Shown here one piece after another: positions 33,373-43,714 of a DNA stretch of 60,000 nt (within the stretch, counting starts at the first letter, position 1; the number at the start of each line of letters is the position of its first letter). This DNA is from Owenia fusiformis (Eukaryota; Annelida; Polychaeta; Sabellida; Oweniidae), in the NCBI GenBank assembly GCA_903813345.2, contig CAIIXF020000001.1:1490001-1550000 (forward strand), given 5' to 3'. The notes under the pieces were generated by a model. That model worked only from the letters and a program-made list of their open reading frames with translations. It was not told the DNA's origin and did no database searches. Position numbers and translations under genes: made by a program.

Positions 33373-35040
33373 CACGGGGGATAAGCAAAACGAGGGCGAA
33401 GCCACGGACTGCGACTCGCGTAACTTTACACCGCAGCCCAGCGCCAAAATGGAGGGACATCCTGCAGTGCCTTCTGCTTCTTCCGACAAAATAGAGAAAT
33501 CCAGGTATTTTAAATGCTATCGTAGTGTCTAATCCGCGGTGACCAAAATATTACTCTGTATCTACTGTTGGTCTGTAGATAAGAAAATAAGCAGTTGTCC
33601 AGATCAAGCTAAAACAGTAGCAAAGTTCTGATTTTACCTGTAAAATATGTGCATATTTTTTAATTTACTATACATTTGAAAGGAGTTTTAACACGTTTCT
33701 GATATCTAAAGGTTAGTTGAGGCTCCGAGTATAATTCGTGAAAATGATTTGATAATAGAATGTGTTCACGAGGAGAAAATTAGATTCAAACTGCGCATTC
33801 ATAGTGGACGCAGTCCAGTAAACAAAGCTATTTCAACAACGCAACACAGCCTCCATTGGTATTCTAAGTAACGCAGTCCAGCCGCGAACACGAAATAAAT
33901 AAGATAGTGTAAACTATATTCCTACGCTATTATTGTTTCAGGAAAAGAAAAGTCAGCATCCAGATTATCATTCAAAGTTACGTTGATTAACATATATCTA
34001 TTACCTGAATCAATGTCCCAAATTGCTATATTGTATCGTTTAAGACCTAGAAATATGGCAATTCAATAGCGTATTTGGCAGAACAGTCGAGCGCAAGATG
34101 ACAACGTAATATGTTTATTACAAACCAATTTGTGGATAGGGTTAAATATATAGATAATTGGATAGTGGTGAGACTTTTTATAAGAAGTAGAAATGCGAAA
34201 CAATTAGCTTTTTGATGATGCAATAAAAGCTGTTGGGGAAGGGTACATTAACTAGTATTTAAGATATCAGGAAAATATCAAATAATTGGAGAGTTGGTGA
34301 GTTAATGTAATTTTGGATGATCTTTCCAACAGTCCATCAATATTGCTAGCTACCATAAATTCATGATTTCAGCTGTATTTGACAGCTTGTAGATATTTGC
34401 AGAATGGATTGAGACACGATGTAGGTCTATTAAAATAGCCCTTTATATTCAATTTTGTCCAAAGTTGCTCCATTTCGGCCACACCTGTACTCACATTGTG
34501 CTATCTACCTTTGGCTGTGATTGCGTTCAGCTTCAGATATAAAGCAACACTGAGTCGCGGACTGCGTTGGGCAGATGGATGGACTGCGACTATTATAAAT
34601 TCCAATGTTCTATGTAATTGTACGTTTTCCGCTTACCAAATATCACACGAAGATGTAATTGTAACAACAGAACATGAATAATTATATTAATTCGATGTCA
34701 TTTCTGATTCCTTTGTTTAAATCGGTATATTAGGGACAAATATTGACAAAATTACATTTTTTGTGGCAGATTTCGAATTCATTTGTGTTCATGCTAAACT
34801 ATTGGACAGCCGAGCACCAAGAATGCCATTGCAGATGGAGTATGAATATGTTGATCACCGACTGGAACATACTAGCTATTCTGTAGAATATCCAAACCAA
34901 TAATCAACCCCAAATCCTAACATGTCTTCCAAATTAAGTTTGGACTTACTGCCATTGTTCAGCTATAATGCGTTGTAACCTCGTTTTGAATTACGCGAGT
35001 CGCAGTCCGTGGCTTCGCCCTCGTTTTGCTTATCCCCGTG
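33373..35040. mobile_element. 1.67-kb DNA element, ~49-bp terminal inverted repeats, 5-bp target duplication
   Basis: The left end CACGGGGGATAAGCAAAACG and the right end (inverted CACGGGGATAAGCAAAACG) match for about 49 bp with one G indel, continuing through GAGGGCGAAGCCACGGACTG. CCTTA directly flanks both ends (33368-33372 and 35041-35045). No transposase is recognisable in the interior. A 5-bp duplication with a 5'-CAC terminus is what the Transib/RAG-like superfamily shows, but the rest of the terminus does not match a consensus I can recall, so the class is open. Confidence 0.82.
33449..33506 (+). CDS. Possible first coding exon (low support)
   Basis: ATG with A at -4/-3 (AAAATGG) opens MEGHPAVPSASSDKIEKS before a GTATTT donor-like site. 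It lies 27 bp inside the left terminal repeat of the 33373-35040 element, so it may be part of the transposon or chance. No partner exon was found downstream. Confidence 0.2.
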
Positions 35041-35818
35041 CCTTACTAGAATATTTTTAGTTCTCAATGAATTGATGTTTAGGCCTATGTCCAAGTCCAA
35101 GATTGGGCAGGAAATATTATGATATAGCCCAGGGGCAGAACTGAAACTGTAGAGTGACCCAATTTTGAAAATTTGGCCCTCAAATGTGAAAATGCGGGCC
35201 CTGAATTTTTACTATAGGCTAAAAATGAAAAATAAGGAGGATTGGCTCACAGGGTTCCATCTCGATATTCTGCCATATATGGAGTCATTTTGTGATAACA
35301 AAATTCTAAATCAAACAACCGCCATTTTTCACTTCAGTTCAATCGTTTGGTCTTATCCAAACAAAAAATTCAAAACTCACAAGTGAAAGTGATCTAAAAA
35401 GTTGACCCCCTGTTTTCAATTTTAATGAATTTTCCGAATTCAATGAAACTACATCTAACATGATCTCACCCACGAGACTTTTATATTTGATCTTATTTTA
35501 GCGGATAATTTAGGATCATTGTAAAAGAAACATATTGGCGTTTTTGGATAAGATTGATTCCCTTAAAAAAGCCGGACTAAGCCTTGTCTCGGAGAAGAAA
35601 GTTCATCAGTCTACTGCATGTTACGCCTGCCTTGGACAATTTTGATATTCTTACATATTGCAGATTTAAATGTCCTCTTTTGAATATCAATAATTTAATT
35701 TGGGTGATATTTCTATATATTTCACAAAAAATTATTAGCGCAACCGTAACTTGTCTTTTATTGAATCGGTCTACTGCACATTACGCCTGCTTCGGACAAT
35801 TTTGATATTCTACATATT

Positions 35819-36262
35819 CACGCCCGGTGATCGTACAAATGGGATGGAGGGGGATTGGGCGATTTCTGCAAGAAAAATCAACAAATGTGGAAGATTTATT
35901 TTTTCAAGAGAAAATTTACAACTGAATTGCCAAATGAATAGGCGCAGTGCATGGCAAAATATGTTAGGTCATCTAGTATTTTTTTGAACTGATACCCTTC
36001 TATTAAGAAAGGCGCATCATCACCAACGGGCAAAAGTCAATGTTTTTGCTATAAATCGGGCAACAATAATGGTCTACACGACCTGTAATAAATAGGTATA
36101 GGGGACGTTATTATCACAATACTAATGACGACATTGCTCACTTTTTTTCGGATTTATAGCAAAAATTGACTTTTGCACGTTTGTGACTTTGCGCCTTTTT
36201 AATAGATCTCATGTTTTAGAGGCATATCGGTTCAAAAGAACTCTAGAAGACCTAACATATTT
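35819..36262. mobile_element. CACGCCCGG-family MITE, copy 2, with an inverted partial copy
   Basis: Begins CACGCCCGGTGATCG and follows copy 1 closely, including GGACGTTATTATCACAA. From about 36150 an inverted partial copy follows (TTTATAGCAAAAATTGAC and CTAACATATTTTACCAT), giving a head-to-head arrangement. Confidence 0.65.
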
Positions 36263-36736
36263 TACCATTCCGTAAATACTTCTTTCAATGGACGTCTCCT
36301 TTTTAGCAAATGTAATCACTCAATTTTCCGTCTGTCTGTCTATCCGTCAATCTATCCTTCCGTCCGTTAAAACCTCTGTCGATAGGATTATCCTGTTTTA
36401 ATCTATTTTTGTTCATCATCAATAAAACAAACCCCCTATAATTCCTGGTAAGAGTATTCCTCCGTCGCCATTTTTGTTGCAGAAAATTCACTTTTTGAGC
36501 TACACCTTGTGAGCCCAGCACCTAGTTAGTATTTATTGATTCTTACATTTTTGTATGGAATTAAATAATTTGAACTAAAAGTTGTTATTGTTCTAACTCT
36601 TTTATAGCTTATCATTTTATTTTCTGTGAACTTATTTTTACAAAATGATTGCATGAAAAAATTTAACTCATTTTTACTGAGCACATAATTTTGGAACAAT
36701 CTTGTTGCAGATCAAACAGACAAATGGTTATTATTA

Positions 36737-36824
36737 GGCGCCAAATTCAAAACCAATGGAAAAATCGTATCCGACGGATACTATTTTTAAGACGTCATAT
36801 GAGTCGGATACGATTTTAGTGGCG
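36737..36824. repeat. Imperfect hairpin
   Basis: GGCGCCAAATTC...AATCGTATCCGAC is mirrored by GTCGGATACGATTTTAGTGGCGC. Likely a small terminal-repeat element. Confidence 0.55.
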
Positions 36825-37824
36825 CGTACCAAAATTATCTGCCGTATCTCCGTATATATTTGGTATCCATGGGGTTATTAATAGTATTGTTAGTTGTAAC
36901 CTTTATTATACAGCAGATGCAGCATTATAGCACAATCTTGTCATCGAACAATTAACATTTTTACTAACTACAATATTCATTTACATGTTCACAAAGAGCT
37001 TTACATATTGTTAATTGTAATTGCCATGTTCGAACCAATGTTTAATTCCGTATTATGATCATGGTAAAATAATTCTTTAAAACGGACGCCCCGTGGAGAA
37101 GACTGAAAGCCTTACATGTTTTTGGAAGAAAAGGGTAAAAATGAGGCACAGCAGTTATTCTCCTCTTGAGTCTTTCTTCGATGATATCCCAGAGTAACAT
37201 TTTGGTAGCATTTTATACTTTATATACTATTTGGTATAATCAATTCACATCTTGATTGAAAAGGTGTCAGTTGTTTCTACGCCATCCCTAAACAAAGGAT
37301 CGTCAATAGATGGAAAGGGTGTAACTGTATTCCCCACTTGTTGGCTCTTGTTGTAATCTGAGCGCTTCTTAGATATCAGAATCTAAAATATCCGACTTTA
37401 TCAATGAAAAATGATTGGGATCATTGCCGACATCCTTGGTCCAATAGCGTATTTCACTTCTTCCATAAAAGCATAAATGAAGTCCTTTCAGTGAAGAAAA
37501 ATGGGATGAATGGTGTTGAGGCCTCAAGGTTCTCTCTGTTTTAATTCAGTAATAATACCAATTTTACAGGGACGATATTTATATAAACAAGGGCTGAATA
37601 GAATCATCTCATTTTAATGAAATAACCTATAGGCATTAACCAGACTTCAACATACCATGATTAAAATCACAACATTGCCGAACAACTCACAGTATTTTAA
37701 GGTCTGGTTGTACCAGCAAAAAAAGAATCTGGTCATGATTTTTCTGTCACTGCATAACAGTGAATGCGTCCATTTCAACTCTCATTTTCTCATGCCTTCC
37801 CTGACATGTTTTTCATTTTCCTAC

Positions 37825-39300
37825 CGATTATCGAGATGGGGATGAAGGCGAGGGTGAGGACCAAGAGGCAGCACAATCCAAATAACACTCCGATGACGAC
37901 AGAACTCTGAAACATACAATTGACTGGATATATTCACAAGGGACGGTCGATATAAAGATGGCAGAAGAGGTAGAAAATGTATTATAATCCCTCTGAAGCG
38001 CAAAGAGGATTGGATCCCAGAATGCAATCTCGATATTTTCCAACCATGAACATGTCAAATAGTGTCGTTATTTTCTGAAATTATAACTGGCTATAAATTC
38101 ATAATCAACAGTCCAAAAGATTCGAACCAATATCTCTAACACGTCTTGTGTGTTTTTGGATTTTTTCGATCGAAATAAGACCAAAACTCGCGATAAATGG
38201 CGTCGCTTTTCAAGGAATTCGAATTTTGTAATCTCATCTCCATATCAGAATATCGTTTGGAACCCTGGGAGTCAATCCTCCGTGACGAAGAGAAAACATT
38301 TAAAATAGGTTGATTACACTGCCATCTTTATTTTGAAATTATTTCTATTTACTTCAGTCAAAGAATGAAATTCAACATAACCTGATAACTATGACAAAAA
38401 ATAAAGATTTGTTTACGATTTGTATAGGGAAGAGTTCCTATATTCCAGGTTATTCTATTGATACATTTTATTCCATTGATCGATGAAAAGTGATTGGAAT
38501 GATGTGACTTTGATTTGAAAAACTATAGCATGTACTCTTTAACCTCTTGAAAGCCTCTTTTCTTACCTCATTAATAATTCATAATTAATTCATAATACAG
38601 GGTGTCAAATAAGTCCCGTCCCCCCTGCTACAGCTAGAACCTAAATAGATGGTGCCTAGTGTGATATACCATTGGAAAGATCATACAAAGTTATGTTAAC
38701 TCACCAACTTTCAAGTATTTTGGATGAACTTCACCTATGTTTTCATGATGTCTTTTATAGTTAGCAAACCCTCCTTTAAGCAGGTTTTTTGCTTCAAAAT
38801 GAGAAGGATTCGACCTCAGAAATACGTCAAAAAGTTCACCTTTTTCGCATTCCCCCTTGTTATGTCCATATTTCTTACCTCATTAATAATTGATTCATAA
38901 TTAATTCATAATAATTCATGATATGTCCATATTTCTTACCTCAAAGGGGGTCAGGACAACAGAGCCTGAAATTGAAAATTAAATATGGGATCGATCATTT
39001 TTTCCTTTTTGACTTTAACTTCACAAATATCACAATATTCTCTCAGCAAATTAAAGCAAAGCTGTGCCAAAATATTTTTATTTTAGGCTACTATCAATTC
39101 ACGTTTCGAATGAGCAGGAAAACACGAACTACCGAGGGGGGTCAGCTGAGAGGTTAGATCTCCAACCGTAACTTATGTAGTCTTAAACATATACTTTATA
39201 TATACTTACCAAGGCGAACCTGACATTGGCAGTTAGTTGAATTATTCAAGAGATCACCTCCATTTGAGGTCACTACTGTTGTTGATTCATTCATTGTCAT
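37825..39300 (-). CDS. Tentative small single-pass membrane protein gene
   Basis: Three minus-strand segments join in phase: 39300..39210 (ATG after an ACTATAG site; MTMNESTTVVTSNGGDLLNN then STNCQCQVRL; donor GTAAGT, phase 1), a 26-nt micro-exon 38965..38940 (acceptor TTTCAG, donor GTAAGA; GSVVLTPFE; phase 1 to 0), and 37906..37825 (acceptor TTTCAG, donor GTAGGA; SSVVIGVLFGLCC then LLVLTLAFIPISII; phase 1 out). The third encodes a clear transmembrane helix, and the first is an Asn/Ser/Thr-rich, potentially glycosylated ectodomain. Only this frame of the third segment is hydrophobic, and the micro-exon is what puts it in frame. No firm 3' exon: splicing to TTTTAG at about 37387 would end the protein after GDSDI. 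I do not recognise the family. It could still be coincidence. Confidence 0.4.
37999..38287. mobile_element. GGAGGATTG-family inverted-repeat element (~290 bp)
   Basis: The left end GAGGATTGGATCCCAGAATG pairs with the inverted right end around TGGGAGTCAATCCTCC. It lies in the putative intron of the small membrane-protein gene. Confidence 0.65.
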
Positions 39301-39701
39301 CTATAGTTCTATTCTATATTGGAATGAGGAAAATCATATGGTAATAGTAACATACATAGTAATAGGAACAATATAGATCACAGATATTTTCTTCTTTAGC
39401 TGTTACATTCTATGTAGACAGATCGAGCAGAAAACAAGGCGCGTGCGTAACTAAGGGGCATATTTGGAAATCAAGAGGGAGGGGCCAAAATCTGAAAATT
39501 TGGGCCCTATTTATTAAAATTAATGCTCTGTTATGCCAGTTTGTTACCTAATGTGACTAATTGATGAGGAGAAAATCAGATTTTTGGGGCCAACAAAGGG
39601 GGGGGGGCGGCTGGGGGAGGTTTTGGTTAATATGAATAATCTAAATCAAAGTTTAATACTTCTAAATAAACGAAATTGTAACATAGTGATACAGGAATAT
39701 A

Positions 39702-39771
39702 CAGAGTGTCCATAAAGTCTCTTTTCACAGACGTTCACTTTTGTAATTGTAAAGAGACCTCGGACACCCTG
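39702..39771. mobile_element. 70-bp mariner-type hairpin MITE
   Basis: CAGAGTGTCCATAAAGTCTC at the left and inverted GAGACCTCGGACACCCTG at the right, abutting TA. Same family as 8810-8886 and 9538-9612. Confidence 0.8.
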
Positions 39772-41929
39772 TATACTTAACGTGATAACATACCTATATT
39801 ATTTAATACTGTCAGTAGGAAAACCCTTCTTCATCAAACGGTCTTTTTTTAGTTCTACCAGATGTTTTACGTCACATAAGACGCACAGGTAGTATATTCT
39901 TGCTTTAAGACTAGTCTATGTTTCAGTAAATTAGGACTATGTCCACTTCCTAAACCAGGTCTCCAAACTTGTAAACAACAACCAGGACACGATAAATATG
40001 CATGCAAGTCACTGTGTGAATAGAAGTGAAGTCAACGAACTGAAACAAACAACAATTACGTATATCTTGTCCTGATAACGATCTTGAATTCATCGTTCTT
40101 AAATTCGAGATTTTAAATTGAAATACAGATGATCATTGAATAAATCTTAGATCTAATGAGGCCAATTTAGATTCATTGGCTATTGATTAGTCCAGTATCA
40201 AATCTCTTGACCCCCCCCATCTACTACACATGGAGGTGTTTAAGGGTGAGGTCGTAAGATGGGCTTGATGCAAGACTAGTTCGTGAAACATACCTTATTT
40301 TTGTGGCAATCTGTCTGTGTTCAATTTATCAACGTTTACCGCAGTAGTAACAAATGCGAAAAGAAAAGTTGGGCATGTAAACTAGAAGTGACCTAGGCCT
40401 AATTCGTTGAGTCAATGTTTTACAAAGCCACCATAATAGGATTATTTTGAACTATTTTAGGCCAAACAGGTTAAATTTCCGATTATTGGGACTTTTGTAT
40501 AATGACCGTGTTATCCAGGCTTTTCTTTGATTTGTAAAATTAATTGCTAAATACACATCTGATTGAGGGTAAAATCCCAAAAGGGCATCAGGAAGCTGCT
40601 ATAGCAGTGAAGCTCGATCTTGAAGGGGCCGGTGGGTTTGACAAAGAAGGTTTTGGGATGAGGCAACGCTAAACACATATTTACTTACTTCGACCGTACT
40701 ATGTTAAAAACATAAATTGTAAGGAAAGGATAGACATTCTTTGGGCAAGCCGAGTGGAGTAAATAATCTTTTACATGGACCAAAACATGATAATATACCT
40801 ATACACTTTTCTTGTTTCAATATTCCCAGGATTATCGCCCACACAATATGATCATCACTCATTAGATCCAGGGATAGCTTCGGAATGGAGCACATTAAAT
40901 ACATTCTGGATGAACAAACATTGCGTCATCTCTTTTTATACTTTATTTCCCATTCAAACATCCTTTTATTTCATGAAAACGAGCCACTGTTGACCATTTC
41001 ATGAATGTCTAAAGGTAAAATACAGTTAGTCGGCAAATGTACGCAATCCATCACAAAATGACAAAAATGTACACCCCCAAGGTCACGTTGACCTTGATTT
41101 GACCTTTGTTGACCTACTTTTTTTTAAAACCAATACTTTTTAATCCTCAGGGGGTCCAAATGAGTCCTCCCACACACACACACACAATGCTACTTCGTGT
41201 AATTAAAAAGGCTTCAGACATTAGGGTTGATTTAAACATTTACAAAATTGTTTTAAACTATCTTACATTTTTACAATTTAGTCAACGCTCAAAAGAATTA
41301 ACATACTTTTCCATTTCTTTGGGTATTCCTTAATCATATATCAAGAGGAAAACATGAGAACGATGATGTTGGGTGACGAAATCATAAAATATAATTATAT
41401 TTTATGTGTTTCCTGAACAATTCAAGAATAAATTATTTTAGGAAAGGGGATTTAATTGAATGATAATTACCCGGTAATGTCAGTTGTTATATAAATTGCC
41501 CAGATTATATGGGGAGGAGCAGATTTTTGGGCCCCAAAATGTTATCGTAAATCATTCACCCAATCACCTATTATACTACCCTGCGTGCAGAGTCTAGTTA
41601 AACTACAGACGGAAGCTCTCTTTTAAGAAGTGAAGTCGAACGAATGCAAAGGGTACTATTATACTTATTCGCAACTTTACTGATTTTTGAGAAATAAACC
41701 CCTGAAACATATCCGTCTAATCAGTCATTCTGATTTAACCACCTTTATTTAATGTTTGAGGGGAACTTTCGTAAGAAAATATGTCCCTGACTAGTCAAGT
41801 AAGCATGAAGGAATGAATGACTAGGAAAAACGTATTTTTCTTCTCTTTGCTGTAATCTCAATTTCATTAAATTCATGACATGGGAATTTATTGGTGGCTC
41901 GTGTTTCTAAATACAGTAAACACAGTAAT

Positions 41930-42244
41930 CACGCCCGCTGATCGGAAAATGGGACGGAGGGGGAGCAGGCAATTTCTGCTAGAAAATTCAACAAATCTGG
42001 AAGATTTACTTTTTCAAGAGAAAATTTTCTATTGAATTGCTGAATGGATAGGCGCACGGTATGGTAAAATAAGTTAGGTCTTCTGTGATTTTTTTTAATC
42101 GATACTCGTATAAGATCTATTTAAAAAGGCGCAACGCCACCAACGTGCAAAAGTCAATGTTTTTGCTATAAATCAAGCAACAGTGGTCTACACGACCTGT
42201 AATAAATACTTGTTGTAAGTCCCATTTTCCGATCACCGGGCGTG
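41930..42244. mobile_element. CACGCCCGG-family MITE, complete copy (315 bp)
   Basis: Left end CACGCCCGCTGATCGGAAAA and right end (inverted) CACGCCCGGTGATCGGAAAA define 25-bp terminal inverted repeats ending TGGGA. Non-coding. It gives the boundaries for copies at 4342 and 35819. No clear target duplication seen. Confidence 0.82.
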
Positions 42245-42759
42245 GTATTGAATTCATAACTGTTAACATCATAACTGTTAATATTACCTTTTCTTATTGT
42301 TTTCCAATTTCAATTTTTGTAAAAAATCACATTCTTATATACATCTGTACATGTCACTGCAGGTTATGCCAACCCATGATACTCTTTGCTACATAGCTAA
42401 ATAAAGTTGAATAAATAGATGTCAGCACTTACTTTTATTTGTTTAGGTTGGACCAGATTGCTATATGCTTCTATTGTAAATACCCGCAAAAGTCAATTTC
42501 ATGATTTATCAAAACGTGTTCATTGAATCTGTTTAAAACTTTAGTGGCATACTGTGGGCTGATCCTGTTACATAATGTGATTAATCATGATGATTTGGGT
42601 TGTTGAACGAATAATAGCAAAAATTGAGATTTGACCCACACTTTTTTATAAAGTTTAAAAGGCCAGAGAAAATGATTTAAATAACATAACTGTATCACAT
42701 GAAGTTACTATTGTGTAAACTTTTCACTGAATTCAAATATGCTATTTGAGAATGAAGAG

Positions 42760-43347
42760 TACATCACCCCATGCAGACAGATCGCCTAAAATTACATTCG
42801 TATGATGCGAGACTCGACATTCACTAGGAAGCAAATTTTTTTTTACTGCTTTATAAATGGTGAATGACAGTCACATTGAGTTCTTTAAGTATGAGAATAG
42901 CACGACGTCTTAATATTTCAAGGTAACTCGTTTGTAACTAAAGTGATGGCGGTGATTGAAAAAAACGATGTAAAGATAAAACCGCAACGAAATGTTTGTA
43001 GATTTCTTTGAAAAACTAAGAAATATACACATCACATATCGAATTTTTCATAACAGAAAAAACATGTATAAATAGTAAGGCCTGCAGGTCCGATTCCCCC
43101 TGGTAGCATTAACATTGGTTTTTTCAATCACCGCCATCACTTTTCAAACGACGTTACCTTGAAATATCAAGACATCATGCTATTCTCATACTTATAAAAA
43201 CTTAATTTGGCTGTCATTCACCATTTATCAAGCAGTAAAGAATTAATTTGCTCTATGGGTGACAAATTATTTCAAGTTTCCTGGTGAATGTCGAGTCTCA
43301 CATCATTCGAATGTAATTTTAGTCGATCTGTCTGCATGGGGTCGTAC
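42760..43347. mobile_element. ~590-bp fold-back element with ~200-bp arms
   Basis: The left arm (CCCCATGCAGACAGATCG ... AAGTGATGGCGGTGATTGAA) and right arm (TTCAATCACCGCCATCACTT ... CGATCTGTCTGCATGGGG) are long imperfect inverted repeats around a roughly 160-bp spacer. Non-coding. Confidence 0.85.
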
Positions 43348-43714
43348 ATGTATGTCATTAGAGATTAATATGCAAATCTCTTAAAATCTCTTGAAAAGAG
43401 AATTAGCGAGATTTCAAAGCTAAATAGAAACTCCTCTATTGACTTGATTAGTCGTTCAATTTTAATTTAAGTAAAAAAACATCGTTATCACACTGCTGGT
43501 TCTCCAAGAGATTGTTCAGGCTTGGATTCCACAATTCTATTCAATATTTAGGGACATTGCGAGCAACTTTTGGAGAAAGTAGATCATCGATGTATTAAAC
43601 AATGTATTTCCATGTCCCTTTTATGTGTACCTTTAAAAAGCATTCACCTCTCAAAAGAGGGCTTCAACGACGAAAATGGGGCAAGAATGTTAATAACTCT
43701 TGGATTCGGTGTAT

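Larger units (their letters stand above)
39301..43714. other. Stretch without recognised genes
   Basis: 4.4 kb between the tentative membrane-protein gene and the CNBD gene. Holds the 39702-39771, 41930-42244 and 42760-43347 elements, a C/A repeat at about 41170 and G-rich and C-rich runs (39596-39620, 40210). The open frames are short and featureless. Confidence 0.4.

Noticed and set aside
37245-37394. Possible cytoplasmic-tail exon (KRSDYNKSQQVGNTV) for the small membrane protein
   Set aside because: Open for about 42 codons, but its phase does not fit the donor at 37825 and no intermediate exon with good splice sites was found.
38599-38640. Another CAGGGTGTCAAATAAGTCCC mariner-type end
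   Set aside because: No matching inverted right end found nearby, so no element boundaries can be given.
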